From assembly GCA_947311845.1 (NCBI GenBank), contig CAMZMU010000027.1, positions 32,999,723 through 33,063,722 on the forward strand: a DNA stretch of 64,000 nt. Direction: 5' to 3'. Below, piece by piece: positions 1-12,155 of this stretch (the stretch's first letter is position 1; every line of letters starts with the position of its first letter). The notes under the pieces were generated by a model. It made no database searches and was not told the origin of the DNA. It saw only the letters and a program-made list of their open reading frames with translations. The position numbers and the translations under genes were made by a program. Source of the stretch: Poa pratensis (taxonomy: Eukaryota > Streptophyta > Magnoliopsida > Poales > Poaceae).

Positions 1-1786
1 AGTTGTCAAACTGTATCTTGGAACAGCACGGACCCTGGTCAAGCTGGTCTGGGTGGTGAAGATCTCCTGATTGTCATCAATGCCTAGAAGGTGCATTGTC
101 TGTAGGCGCTGGGGCCAGACCCAAATCTGACGAGGAGAGTGACGGGGGTAAATACTTTAGCGTCCAGAAGATCAATGTGCAGTATTTATAAAGCAGATAC
201 AATAGCAGTGTGTGTATCGAAGTTATGGCAGCTAAACCGAAATCTAGATTAGATGGATTGAGCGCGGGTCAGAGCTTAACAGTGATACTGAGCAAGTTTA
301 TGTTGAATAACAAAACGGCACTTGGAAAACAGATAATAGGCATGAGAGCTTAACACTGATACTGAAGCAAGTTCATGTTGAATACTAAAGGTAGTATGTC
401 AAGGAAAAGACTCTTCGCACCTTTGTTCGTAGTGCTCTGGATATATGAAGCAAGAGGTCTTCTTTTCCAAGAGTGGCAACACCAATAATAACTTCATGAT
501 CAGGATGACTCCGAATAATATCAACTATCTGCACCAAACACCAGAAAATACTAATATAGAAGATCCAATGTAGCATGATGGATAACACAATGGTCACATA
601 CAGCTAAAGGTGTCAGGCCACGTCCTGCAAGGACCCGCAAAAGTCGATCACAACACAAACTAAGGCAAGTCCCTCCAACGTAATTAGTACTAGCCTTTCC
701 TAACTCTGTATTTTGCGGGCCGGATCCGGGCGCCGCTCTAGATCCCTACATACAGCACATTCAGGACATGAACTTATGCATAGGAAACCTGCTTACAAGT
801 AGTAAATGACATCTTATTGCAGGTAAATCTTATTGCTGACGGTACTAGAAGTCTAGAACTCTACTCTATCAGAGCATCCACCCCATCTACAGAAAAATAG
901 GAAGTAGAACAGGCAGAACAGCTAATGCTGAACATGAGGAAGTACAATAGCTTATACTGCATATAGCGCGTTCTGGCATGGACTACGGTTGGTTGGAGTG
1001 ACAATGTTGCATACACAGGCAGTGCAGAAACTGGCACAATGGATGGAAGCAAAGCTGACCTGCTCAGCGACGACGCGACGCGGAGGGAAGTTGAGCGACG
1101 GGTAGCAGTAGGTGTTGCCCATGTAGAGCACATCCACGCTATCCCCTGCGAGTGTTAGATATTAATCTTGTCATTTTGTTTAAATGTTAATGTCGTGCGA
1201 GACGGCATGGAAGCGAGATGCCCAGATGCCGTGCGATGGCCGCGTGAAGCTGAACAGATCAGGCCGGAGCTGGAGCGCCTCCAGGAGCGCCTTCTCCGCG
1301 GCCCGCGCCTTGTCGCACCCCAGCTCCCACCGGAAATCCCCGGTGTACAGCCTGCATCCGAGGTCGCCGCGGAAGAGGTACATGAGCGAGCCTGCATACA
1401 CACAGGACGGACGCGCAGGCACGGATCGGATCAGCGGATTTTAGTGAGCAGAGGCGAGCAAAGTACTGGCGAGGGTTTGGGTGCGTACCGGGGCAGTGGA
1501 TGGCGGGGATGGCGGTGACGCGGAGGGAGACGACGCGGCCGGAGATGGGGGAGGTGAGCGAGAGGGAGGCGGAGTGTCCCGGGGCGATGGGGCGGAGGAG
1601 GGAGGCGTCGATCCCCGGGAAGCGGGTGGGGAGGAGGCGCGCCGTGACGGGGGAGCAGTAGAGCGGGCCGTGGCGCCACCCGCCCGCCGCGCCGAGGCCG
1701 CCGGTGTGGTCCTGGTGGAGGTGCGTCAGGAAGTAGGCCCGGCTGCCGCCGCCGAACTTGTCCACGGACACCAACCCTTCCTCCAT
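1..1786 (-). CDS. SNM1/Apollo-type beta-CASP DNA nuclease gene, 3-prime end outside window
   Basis: Predicted metallo-beta-lactamase/beta-CASP nuclease of the SNM1 (DCLRE1) family; family members are 5-prime exonucleases in interstrand crosslink repair and telomere end processing. Exons read on the minus strand: 1786-1489 (ATG at 1784-1786, first residues MEEGLVSVDKFGG), 1391 to an unresolved donor near 1200, 1145-1060, 528-421 and 126 to the edge. Exon 1 carries the metal-binding HLHQDHTGG motif and AIHCPG; exon 2 carries SLMYLF and LYTGDFRW, the motif-4 Asp; exon 4 gives HPDHEVIIGVATLGKEDLL; exon 5 starts IWVWPQRLQ. All junctions except the exon 2 donor have GT-AG ends and agreeing phase. 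Two oddities: exon 3 reads LYMGNTYC where relatives have LYLDNTYC, so the acidic motif-A residue is Gly, and no GT donor in exon 2 has the phase 1 that exon 3 needs. The copy may be decaying. Family call firm, functionality uncertain. Confidence 0.75.
273..383. repeat. Near-identical direct repeat pair in an SNM1-like intron
   Basis: About 37 bp beginning gagcttaacagtgatactga (273-309) recur with a few changes at 346-383. The copies are 73 bp apart in the intron between exons 4 and 5. This looks like a local duplication; no transposon ends were seen. Confidence 0.7.
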
Positions 1787-1977
1787 GGCCGGCCGCTTCG
1801 CTGGATGCGCCGCCGCCTCGTAGATTTTGGCGCTTTTCCGCCTTTTTCGGTGTGGGGAGAGGGAGGAGACGCGCGCCAAAATGAAAATGCTTACCGCCTG
1901 CACCTTCTGTATTTGTGTAAACGTATATATAATTTCATTTCAAATAAAGTACACGTGTGTATAATTTTCGTGGGTAT

Positions 1978-2253
1978 TTTTTTTATAAACACAGTACAAA
2001 TGCAGATGATAACATACACGAGTATACACTTAACCATATGAACGCACACACGCAACCCTACCCCTACGGGCTATGAGCACCTCCGAAATACTGAGATGGC
2101 GAATTGAGTTTTGAAATTGACGAAGTCACCGCGGCCGCCTCACGCCTCCCACTGAAAGAATGTTCCGCCTAAATGCAACACACAGATGTGTCAAACCTGG
2201 GATTTGAACTCTGCTAGGCTGAGTGTACCACCACCCTGCTAACCATCCAACCA
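1978..2253 (-). mobile_element. tRNA-derived SINE, Au-like
   Basis: Read on the minus strand, the head starts TGGTTGGATGGTTAGCAGGG, which contains a polymerase III box A-like element, and about 30 bp on has a box B-like GAGTTCAAATCCC. The body continues through GTGGGAGGCGTGAGGCGG, GGAGGTGCTCATAGCCCGTA and GGGTAGGGTTGCGTGTGTGC and ends near TTTGTACTGTGTTT. This layout matches the Au SINE family of grasses as I remember it. It lies between the SNM1-like gene and the stress-protein gene. Target duplications were not resolved. Confidence 0.65.
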
Positions 2254-3070
2254 CACGTAGGTATATTTGATGCACTTGCATTTTGAGATGTGCTCGTCTA
2301 AAAAATCCTAATTCATCACAAAAAGATCTTGTTCAGTATTTAAGAGTTCTTATAAGAATGCTCAAGAGGACGGCTCCGTGGGATCTCGTTTTTGAAAATA
2401 AATAAATAACGAAATTTCAAAGTTTTAGAAAATTCTGGAAAATTCGAAGATGTAGACAACGATTATTCCTACCTGTGTGCAAAAAACTAAATCGAAATAT
2501 TATGTATTTTGGGCTGTGTAAAAATAACAAAATTCAAGATATGAGTTGGTTAACAGTGCACAATTACAAAAATTTCAGATTTGCTAGGATTTGTAATTTT
2601 TGTGTAGGACATAATACAGACTATTTACACAACATGGAGGTATGTTCAACATGGTATTTATTCTGACACAAACCTGTCTGTGTTACAAACATTACAAACA
2701 TGTGCAAGAAACTGCAGTATCCATCCATGTACAAAGGCCGAAAACTAGGGAAGAATACAACACACACTAGATCCGGAAGCCTGGACATACAAATCAACAG
2801 AGATTCAGGCGCCCAGCATAAACATACAACTCATGCACAAAGGAATAGTTCAGTGTAGTTAAAGTCGACAACATAAACGTCTTGCAGCCCAAACCAACAA
2901 AGACTCCCGCGACCTGGGAGTCTGGTACTAACACGAAATGCAAAGCCTGGACTTGTGATATGCACTCATGACTCATACAGTGGATACAGAAGTTGCGTCG
3001 CTCAGATACACAGGGATCGCCTAGGTACAAGCCTCATGTTTTCCTTGCGCTCCAGTTGCATGCCATTGCT
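2254..3070 (-). other. AT-rich spacer and probable 3-prime UTR of the USP gene
   Basis: From about 2254 to 2650 the sequence is AT-rich with no convincing ORF; parts resemble short AT-rich repeat remnants. From about 2650 to 3070 the composition fits a 3-prime UTR for the minus-strand stress-protein gene, if its last exon is the one proposed at 3071-3078. No canonical AATAAA signal was confirmed. Confidence 0.35.
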
Positions 3071-6000
3071 TCAATTTTCTGCAGTGGGCAAAAGGTGAGG
3101 AGTAAGATCCAGTAGCAACGTATGCTGGCAGGACAACTTATCAAACATGGGCTGGTAGCAAGTGATCAGGTTAAAGTATGTGTTTCAAATGAAAGGGAGC
3201 TCAAAGCTCTTTATGATAAGAAACACCAACATATTCAAGGGACCTTACTAAAGGCACCAGTGTAAACTACTTGTACAAAGAAAAAGACTAAGCTTGATTT
3301 GCTTCTGTAGTCCAGTAGATAATTGAATATGACATGAATGATAGACTAAAGTTCACAAGGACCAGATCGTCATCTGAATGCCAAACTTTACCCTCGCAGT
3401 ATGTTGCCAAAACTATGGGCTTCTAAAGATCTTAGGTTCTAGTTAAAACCTACTCCGTAGTACTTAGCACATCCTAGAATTTTGCTGTTTATAGAATGAA
3501 TTTCCTTCATAAAGCCTTATTAATTTATTACACTAACATAATTTGCTGCAACCAGTTGTGGCATGCTAGATGCTACACGCCCTGTAGCTAATGTCAGAGG
3601 TTGTTCCACTTGCCAACCCACAATGGTAGTGAATTTTTTGGCAACTGTTGCAAGTTTGCAACATATAATGGCCAAAAAGTGTGGACAGACCCTGGAACCA
3701 TGCCATTTGTTCCAACAACTGAATGCGTACAATGAAAACCAACACACAAAGGAATTCAACTATAATGTTCCAATCAATAATCTGCTGACGATGAAGTGTG
3801 GTGTGAAGTCAAAATTGAGAGAACAGTAGTTACAGAAAGTTCATATGCACTGTAGCAAGGGGAAAGTAGTATGAGATACGAATGAAAGTAACAGATGCGC
3901 CAACGGCAATCAAGTATGGGTGATCCTATCCCTTTGTGACATAAGAGAAGGAAGAGGGAAATGCACTTATGATCCGTCCATTTCACTTTATACAGGTGCA
4001 TAGTTTAACAATCTTGCTTCACAATATATTAGGCATGCACTGCTGATGAAAACCTTCATTGCCGTTATTCATTACATCTTCTCTATTTCATTTACAAGTA
4101 GCACAATCACTATTCATGTCTCTAAGGTGTCTGAGCAAGCATAGCAATAGCATGGTCATTTTCTATTGTCCTTTTCTTGACTTTATGAACTTAATTCTAC
4201 TCAAATTATGCATGATACTTTGAAATAACTGGAGTCTTAAAGAAATAAATAGGTCACCTAAACATTGCATCAGAATTGAAAACAATTAGAGCAGGAGAAA
4301 GTACAGAGATATATTGTTTTCAGTTTCAAAAGCATGAGTTCATTCTTTGCAGCCCTAACAGAAACAACTTTTATATGAAAAAAGGATTCCATGAAGGAGA
4401 TAAGCTGACAATAATTTTTGAAAGTGAGGCGGACTAACCCTTTCGAGGAGATACTGCTTTTACCACATTTTTTGCACAACAGAAAAGTAACTTCGTGAAA
4501 CTTTTAACCACACCAAATAATACATGAAGCTAAAATTGTCCCAAGATACAAATGTTTCCTGATATTAAGCATTGATTTGGGTAAAATATAGCATGTACTA
4601 TTTGAATTTAGCACTCTTAACTCTTAAGGAACTTAGGAATACAATGGCATCAAGCTTTAAAATACAGATAATGAACTTCCACGGTTCCATCTTTGTGAAA
4701 CTCCCTTATTAAATCGGTGAAAAAGAAAAATGCAACTAATTGCGTATATACATAATAGAACTATTTTTACCGTGACAGAGACTAATCAGGTATTAAAACA
4801 GTTACAGTTGCATAAGAAATAGTAAAATACAACTAGAGCCTAATTAGTTATACAACTGATAAAAGTTTCAGATTCAGTTATGCAACAGAAACATATGACC
4901 AGCGAACAAAATGAGTAAATGACACATAAAAGGAAAATCTCACATGTAAAGATTTAACGATAATATATATATTGATGGTACAACTTATTTTAATTGTATC
5001 CTATTTTTTCTTAATAATCCGCTAATTTCTGTGAATGAATTATTTATCTCATGTGCCAGCTCTAGACAGCTAGAATTGACAAATTTTGAGTAAAAGTTCC
5101 TCATTGTCCTAATGTTTCTGCACCATGTAAAACATCACGAACTACTACCCTTGTACAATTGCTGAGCACGAGCATACAAAGTGAAATATACTACCTCTGT
5201 GCCAAGTCATTCAGGACATCTGTCTCCAATGTGACATTTTGACCATTGATTTCTTTGAAAATATTTATTTTATAAAATTATATATACAGAAGTATTTGAC
5301 AATGCATCTGGTAACATCAATTTGATGTTGCCAATGTTGATAATTCTTTCTACATTGACATCCCAACCAAAAAATAATAATGACACAGATTCTAATAAAA
5401 TGTACTTTGAGTCTTTGACACAGAGGGAAGTAAGAAACAACTATAGACACTAGACATAATATAGCTGAAGTGTGTGGCGGCACAGGAATTTGATTCACGT
5501 CTATTTAATTTTCTGACAACTGAGAAATTAATAGTATCATATTCCTATATGTTCTTCTCAACTCCCAATACAGTTTATTTTTCATATGCAACTCTAAGAG
5601 CACTGGGAAACATTTAGGGGCTGATTGGATCAGCGTTTATTAGCAAAAACATTCGGCTAAAATACTGACCATTCGACTCCCCACTAAAAATTCGGTGCCC
5701 TAACGAAACGGCTCCGGAAATATTTCAGCACCCGTAATCTGAACCGATGAACCAAGCGGGCTCTTAGTGGTAAGAGAGTATCAGCAATACTACCAATTCT
5801 ACTTTTCCTACAGCAGCTCACAGGCCACAGCAGTTATGCAATTTAATTCATTCGGCACAAACTAGCGTAGCTAGTCAAAACATGGTTCATCGGCAGATCC
5901 AATCCCCGTCCTCTTAATATTTTGACCTGAGTCAACAAGACTAGGACATAAGCTTGTCACCGCCAATACAATTTAGATTTGATCGAACACATCATGGAGA

Positions 6001-6971
6001 AGTAATCAATCAATCAGCAAACGGGGTCAAAGTTAAGCTGTGGAGTTGAGCAAAGCATATACTACTTTGTAGTAAATCACTTCATCGAACACATCATGTG
6101 AAACAAATCAATCAGCATACGGGGTTGTAGTAAATCAATTCATCGAACATATCATGGAAAACTAATCAATCAGCAAACGGGGTCAACGTTAAGCTGTGGG
6201 GTGAGCAAAGCAAGAGTGCAGACCTTTGTGTGCGTCAGGCGCATCATGATAGACCGGCTCATCCTCAGGCACAGTGTGCAGCTCCTCTGTCTCTGCCACC
6301 GCCGCCTCCCAGGCGGCACCCGCAGGGTCATCCGGGAAGCGAACGACCACAACGGGGCAGACACAGTGGTGCACGCAGTAATCGCTGACGCTCCCGAGCC
6401 TGCCCTTGCCGCCCTTGCGGGAGGCGCCGAACCCGCGGCTGCCCATGATCATGGCGGCGAGGCCGAGGCGCTCGGCCTCGAGGCAGAGGCGCTCCTTCAT
6501 GTCGTGGTCCTTGACGACGTGGATCTTGAAGGGGATCTGCGCGGCGACGAGCGGCTGCGCCAGGTCCTCGGACTTGGTGGAGGTGAAGGCGTCGAAGTCC
6601 TCCTCCCGCTTCTTCTGCAGCTCCTCCGACGAGGAGGCGGGGGTGGGAGCTTCGTCTGCTTCTGCGTCGTCGTCGGTGGCGACGGAGACGGGGACGGAGC
6701 CCCAGTCGGCGCCGTAGAGGACGGATGTGGGGCGGACGTGGAGGAGGAGCACGGCGTCCCCCGGGCGGAGGTAGTTCTGCACGGCCCAGCGGACGGCGTA
6801 GGCGGACTCGTCGGAGAGGTCGACGGCGATGCCGATGCGGCGCTGGGTGGAGGAGGCGTTGGCGCCGGCGGCGGCGAGCGAGGAGAAGAAGTAGCGCGGG
6901 GAGGAGGGGTGGATCGCGGCCGTAGCCTGCGCCGCCGCGAGCCGCACCGGCGGCAGCGCCGGGGACGGCAT
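3071..6971 (-). CDS. Universal stress protein, PHOS32/PHOS34 type
   Basis: UspA-domain protein; plant members bind ATP or AMP and several are phosphorylated by MAP kinases after elicitor or stress. Exon 1 runs from ATG 6969-6971 (MPSPALPPVRLAAAQ) to 6224 with an open frame of 249 codons. The domain starts RRIGIAVDLSDESAYAVRWA, the alpha/beta core follows, and the nucleotide-binding loop is GSRGFGAS with GRLGSVSDYCVHHC, having the three extra loop residues I recall in the PHOS type. An N-terminal SSPRY offers an SP phosphosite. A GT donor at 6222-6223 interrupts the codon after DAHK. The best matching acceptor I found is at 3079-3080, adding Glu-Asn then TGA, for 251 residues and an intron of 3.1 kb; that last exon is an inference. 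A longer in-frame ORF reaches back to 7187, but its extra N-terminus is low complexity and probably 5-prime UTR. Confidence 0.8.
5617..5763. mobile_element. Tourist-like MITE (PIF/Harbinger)
   Basis: A 147 bp element with imperfect terminal inverted repeats, GGGGCTGATTGGATCA at the left and GAGCCCGCTTGGTTCA as the reverse complement of the right end. It is flanked by TTA on both sides (5614-5616 and 5764-5766), the target duplication expected for PIF/Harbinger. No coding capacity. Confidence 0.7.
5982..6213. repeat. Local triplicated repeat beside the USP splice donor
   Basis: A unit of about 41 bp, beginning atcgaacacatcatg and ending cagcaaacgggg, occurs at 5982-6022, 6084-6124 and 6142-6182. 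A further 31 bp, tcaaagttaagctgtgg and following, is shared by copies 1 and 3 (6023-6053, 6183-6213). The last copy ends 10 bp from the donor of USP exon 1. Confidence 0.75.
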
Positions 6972-7201
6972 CTCGCCGACGCCGCCGGCCGACGGGGAGG
7001 AGGGTTGGCCGCCATGGGGGGAAGGGTTTTCGCGCGGACTCTCGGAGTTTGCTCGGGGATTCTCCCGGCGGTGGTTTGATCGGCGGCGAGGTGATGGTGA
7101 TGGTGGGTTTGAAATGGAGGGGAGAATCGAGTCCTCCTCTTGGCGACTGGGAGCTCTGTGATTTGGGGGAGGAGCGGGGTCGCACACGTTGCGCTTGCCA
7201 A
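6972..7201 (-). promoter_or_regulatory. 5-prime UTR and proximal promoter of the USP gene
   Basis: GC-rich leader directly upstream of the chosen start codon, in frame with the CDS but low in complexity. The GC content falls sharply beyond about 7200. No clear TATA box was recognised. Confidence 0.4.
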
Positions 7202-7892
7202 ATGGTGTCGCTTTTTGTTTAGCTTTTCTTAATCTACCATCTGGAATTATGGATGGTGCTCACGTTGGCCTATGCCTACCAACAAACCATTGACCACCGT
7301 TCCTATACGTTTGCTTATTGGCATAAACCACCTCGAACAGCCTTCAAAACCCGCTCCGACTTGGAGTATATGCTCCCAACTTGCAGTTTTATTTGCTCAC
7401 AAGTTATCCCGGATTAGATGAGAGTGGCGGTTTGGAGGTTGAGCTGCAGGCCTACGAATAACTCGTTTTCTCAACAACAAAAATGTTTGCATATTTTATG
7501 TTTCAAAAAATTCGGGGAAGTAATATGATCTATAGGTGTGCAAAGTTTTAATCCGAAATTCCTTGTATTTTAGTCTGCGCGGAAATTGCAAATGGTTGGA
7601 TCTATGTGGTGAACGTTAACGGTTCGAAAACTTGAAATTTTGCCAAATTTTTCTTTTGGGTGGTCTACAATAATTAGATTTTTTATTCAAAATTTGTACA
7701 TTGATACATCTCGACATTTTCTACATGCAGAATTTTTGTCTTGGATTTTTTAGAAAATCAAAGATTCCGATTTTGAATTTTGGAAAAGAAACTTGGGATT
7801 ATTTGCCTGAGAAAAAAAGTCTATTTTCAACCCTGAACTCGTAGAGGTGACAAATCAAACCCTAAAGTCGAAATCCTGGTCGTTCAAACCCT
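7202..7892. other. Intergenic AT-rich sequence
   Basis: No ORF of interest. The last 70 bases hold diverged repeats of a caaaccctgaact-like unit (about 7826-7895) leading into the inverted-repeat element that follows. The rest resembles decayed AT-rich repeat DNA. Confidence 0.5.
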
Positions 7893-9153
7893 GAACTATT
7901 GAATCCCGGTCCAAATTAAACCTTGGAGTTGTTTGGCATACCGGGAAAATAAACATCCCGGGCGGGAATAAATATTGTCTCACTATCTTCCAGGCCCCAC
8001 ATGTCATATTCATCTCTTATGTTGACCCCGTCGTGAGGAGAGCGACTTGGACGCTCCTCTCTCCCTCGTCACTGTAGCAGGAGAGGCGATTTTTGAGAGT
8101 CGCCTGTCAACCCACCTCACTCGCCGGCGATCTGCGGTTTCCTCCGCCTCCGTCGGCCGCTCCGGCGGCGGGAGGTGTGGGAATCCGTAGATCCCGGCTT
8201 GTACATAGCGTAGGGTTTGGTAGGTCCCGGGCCGGCGGCGCCATGGAGGTGGAGGCGGCGGCGGTGCGGGTTTTGGTGTCGGATGGTTTCCCCTCTCGCG
8301 GCGGCGCTTCCAGGAGCTTCTCCATGCGGCGGCCGACTTCCCCGAGCTCATCGTTCCTCAGATCTGACGTGCTCTTTGTGCCCCGGCCGGATCTTGTGTG
8401 GCGTTTGATCCGGAGGTTGAAGATGAAGATGAAGGTGTTGTCGAGCTCCATCGCGACGAAGATGGCGTTCCTGCAGGTAGGATCTACGGATCCGGCGATC
8501 GGCGACTTCCTGGCTGCCACGGGGCTGGCTCTTTTCCAAGGTCGAAGACGGAGCAGCGGCAGCGGCGCGCCACCGACAGCCCCAGCTCGTCGTCCGTGTC
8601 GGGACCTAGAAATTGGGTCGAGTTGTATTTTTGTGGTTTTTCTGGATTTTTCTGTAAGATCGATGGTGTAAGACTGCCTTCATTTCCCCGCAAAAAAAAT
8701 GTTGACCCCGTCGTGGCCGGCCCGCTTGAGACGTCTGTGCTGGTGGTCGAGCTACACGGTTCTACGACTCTACTGCTCCACCGCATGCAGCAGGTACAGA
8801 CGCACAGCTTGCTAGCTGAGCTAGCGCGCTGGCTCAATAGCCCATCTATGAGCCGCGGTACAGAACGCAACCAGCAGGTCGGGACTAGGCCGAGCGGGAC
8901 GGACAGAGAGCACCAGACGATGGGCGAGCAACCACGGGTGCGCGGCGTACGGGCGAGCGCCAGCTGCTGCTGCTGCCGTCGAGCTTCTGTGCACACGTCG
9001 GGCGTTTAGGTTACTAGTAGATACGAAGTATAATGATTAGGGAAGAAGATGATTATGACATGTAGGCCACTGTTGTTAGCGTGAGTATTAATTTATTTTT
9101 ATTTTGTCTAGAAAATAGGTCAAGGTTTAATTTAGACCAGGATTCAATAGTTC
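7893..9153. mobile_element. Inverted-repeat DNA element, possibly Mutator-like, carrying a retroposon
   Basis: The left end gaactattgaatcc (7893-7906) with its continuation ccaaattaaacctt reappears inverted at 9153 down to about 9120. Both arms contain ccacatgtcat about 100 bp further in. This gives long imperfect terminal inverted repeats of roughly 130 bp. About 0.6 kb of native interior remains once the retroposon at 8036-8698 is subtracted. No transposase was found and the target duplication was not resolved, so the superfamily is a guess. Confidence 0.5.
8036..8698 (+). mobile_element. GC-rich poly(A) retroposon, copy A
   Basis: A 663 bp insertion bounded by a perfect direct repeat, atgttgaccccgtcgtg, at 8019-8035 and 8699-8715, and ending in a run of eight A. 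These are the marks of LINE-machinery retrotransposition on the plus strand. The body is GC-rich and has no reverse transcriptase. It shares a core (ccgtcggccgctccggcggc) with the insertion at 32237-32938, so both belong to one family. It could be an internally deleted or 5-prime-UTR-derived LINE, or a novel non-autonomous family. Confidence 0.8.
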
Positions 9154-10191
9154 GAATAGTATTAATTTTGTACACGATTATATCTCATGATTAAAGAACC
9201 GAATGTATCGGTTAGCTGGAATGTTGAGAAAGGTTTCCCTCTTGATCGGACAGAATTGACAATGATCGTAAAGGCGAGGGAATTTCTCGAGAAAGGAATA
9301 TGTTGTCTGTAAAATGGGTGGGGACTTTGGTCTTTCCCTGAAGGCTTGAACCATGCCAACAGCGTCCCCCAGATGAACTCTCGTCAAACCCTGCAGCACT
9401 ATAGGAAAACGGATCTTTGCGTAATCTTTGCCGGGTCGGTGTGAACATCCCCGTGATTATTCCAGGTACTACGGAATTTTCGTGATGCCTTCCGTTTCAT
9501 ACGCCGCTGGTCCTTCAACAACCATTAGCGTCGATATTACTCTTGAGTAATAAAACACCCTCTATCGGGAAAAAAATAGCGTCAGCATTGCCATTCGTGT
9601 CTGGTAAAGAAGTTGCGCACTTGTTAAAACAATGTGCAAAGTGGAATGTTCTCATCTCGCATAGATATGCGCCAAATTCACTTTCCTACAACTAGATGCC
9701 CACGCGCCAAAGGTTTTCAATTCTCAAGCCATTTCACCAAAATGAACAAAATCTCTCCCTACGGTATGTACTTCCCATTCCGCCCAGTTCGTCCGGAATA
9801 GTTCTGCCGTCCCACTTCTTATGTCAAAAGGTTAAACAATGAGAAACTTGATATAGATGTATTTAATTCTCTGAAGTATTGTATAATCTGTGCGGCAGAA
9901 TTGGCTAAGAGAAATCATGTACGAAACCACTTGGCATAACTGGCAAGCAACCAAAATTGATGAAATCACATACTTTTGCTGGTCCGGTGCGAGGTTTCCT
10001 GTTTAGATAAGACTAACTTTCCATTAGACGATGTACTTAAAAAGGTACAGTTTTCTCAGCTTACACTGGCCACCAGATTCAGAGTTCAGACATGATGGTA
10101 CTGATAACGATGGTCCTAATTTAAGTTAGTACTACCCAACAAGGAAATGACGGGACGTGCATTTGATTCTCTCATTCACTAGGGAGCACTA
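9154..10191. other. Intergenic, nothing recognised
   Basis: About 1 kb between the inverted-repeat element and the end of the cysteinyl-tRNA synthetase gene. Only short ORFs without family features. The right end should contain the 3-prime UTR of that minus-strand gene. Confidence 0.5.
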
Positions 10192-12155
10192 CTATATCCG
10201 TGCTTGTTCCCATTCGCACGGTCGCCACACCGTGCCAGTAGGCTCGTCCATCAGGACGATGCCTTTGCTGGCAAGGTCATTGCGGATCTGGTCTGACAAG
10301 TCAAACTGCTTGTTGTTCCTCGCGGCAACCCTCTGCTCGATGCTCGTGCAAAGACTCCTCGGTCAGCCCCGCCCGCTTCAGCGCTTTCACCTTCAGCTGC
10401 TCCAGCACCTGTCGGATCAAAATCCATTCATGCCACACACAGTCATCATCATGATCAGAGGGAAAAGACAAGTGTGGTCTAGATAGTGCGGGTTCAGTAG
10501 TAGTAGTACCTCTTCCATTCCAGTGCCAGAAGGTGATAGCGGCATCAGGCCGAGGATGGATAGCTTCCTTTTGATCTCGGCACCCAGGGCGGCCAGAGCT
10601 TGGACATGGTCTTCTGGTTGTTTCCGTGGTTTGTGTTGCTTCTGCTGCTGTTGTTGCTTCTTCTTCTGTTGTTCCAGTTTTTACTGCAGCTTCTGGAAGT
10701 ACGAAAATGATTTCCAATGAACTACCATAAACTGTAGATGGATATGCTCCAGGATTCTAAGCATCCAAAACTTTGATAGCACAATGAACAGAATCCACAT
10801 ACCTTCAAACCATTCAAATTGCTGTTTATTGCCTTCAGCAGGCCCATGAAGCCATCCAGGACATCTGTAGTTCGAAGATCATCTGACATAGATTCCAGAA
10901 AAGCTTTATCGTGGTCATCAACCAGTTTCTGCTCCTCAGCCGGGACCGGGACAGACATATCTTCTTCGTGATACAGAGCCACCGCTTCATCGCAGTCATA
11001 CAAAGTCTGCAAAAAAAAAAAAATCAAGCGAGATATTATTACTACGGAAGATAGCCATATATCACAGTTAGGTTCAGGATTCTATTATTGAGCCAAAAAT
11101 ATGTTAAAATGGATAAATTTTGAATTGAAACTAAAATATGATACGGATATTGGAGTTCAAGCAAATCACCTGATAAATGTAGTATACACGATCAGATGCG
11201 ATCTCCAGAGCTTTATCTGAGTAATTCACGGAGAGATTTATAATGTGTGCGCATCAGGAAAAATTTCAAGGCCAAAGGATGGTACTTAGCAATAATCTGA
11301 AAATAAGAGAAATGTCATATATGTCAGGAAACACTTACAAGTTGTAATGACAATTATTAACAGGAGTCAGGTATCCATCCCCTTACTTTTTTTATCGTTT
11401 CAAAGTTCTTGTCTGATTTCGACATTTTCTTATCACCCTTGTTAATAAAGCCATTATGCATCCAGCATTTGACCTCACTTTCTGGATAAGCCGCTCGGCT
11501 TTGTGCAAGCTCATTCTCATGATGAGGAAATATCAGATCATGCCCTCCACCGTGGATATCGAATACATGATCTAAATGCTTAGCACTCATTGCGCTGCAT
11601 TCAATATGCCATCCTGGTCTTCCATCACCCCAAGGGCTTTTCCAGGAAGGCTCACCCTCCTTAGCAGCCTGGAGACAGTAATAAGGATAAGAAGAAACTG
11701 GCGATGCGCAAGAGTAAACTGTTCACGGCTATGCATCAAACTTACCTTCCATAATGCAAAGTCGTGTTTGTTCCACTTCCTTGGATCAACAGCAACCCGC
11801 GAACCAGCTTCTTGTTCATCCAAATTCCTACGGGATAAACTGAGATATTCGGGGAAACTATCGATCGAAAAGAAAACATCGCCGCCCTCTACAACATAGC
11901 CATGGCCATTCTTGATTATCTATTCACAAGCATAAACAAAGTGGGAAGAGTTTTACCAAGTGAACAGTGTGAGAGATAAAAACACAATTAGCATATATAT
12001 ACAGCATGTTACACATGGTTGACACTGCTGGCAGGTGAAATCATGACTGCATTTAGTTATACTTTAATCTGAAGGGTGACCAACTAATGCATAAGTGTTA
12101 CTTTTTTAATAGAAACAAGAAGCTGGAAAAATATCATGGACAATAAGAACAGAAA

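Larger units (their letters stand above)
3079..6223 (-). other. Proposed long intron of the USP gene
   Basis: AT-rich, no ORF resembling a known protein on either strand. It holds a Tourist-like MITE (5617-5763) and a local repeat cluster (5982-6213). If the real last exon lies elsewhere, this stretch is partly intergenic. Confidence 0.4.

Noticed and set aside
2193..2253. tRNA gene on the minus strand
   Set aside because: Box A and box B-like words are present, but there is no acceptor stem or anticodon arm and the sequence continues as a SINE body.
6201..7079. Long plus-strand ORF opposite the stress-protein gene
   Set aside because: Low-complexity Gly/Ala/Val product caused by the GC-rich third positions of the real minus-strand exon.
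10157..10486. Plus-strand ORF at the end of the synthetase gene
   Set aside because: It is the antisense shadow of the last exon of the synthetase gene and has no family features.
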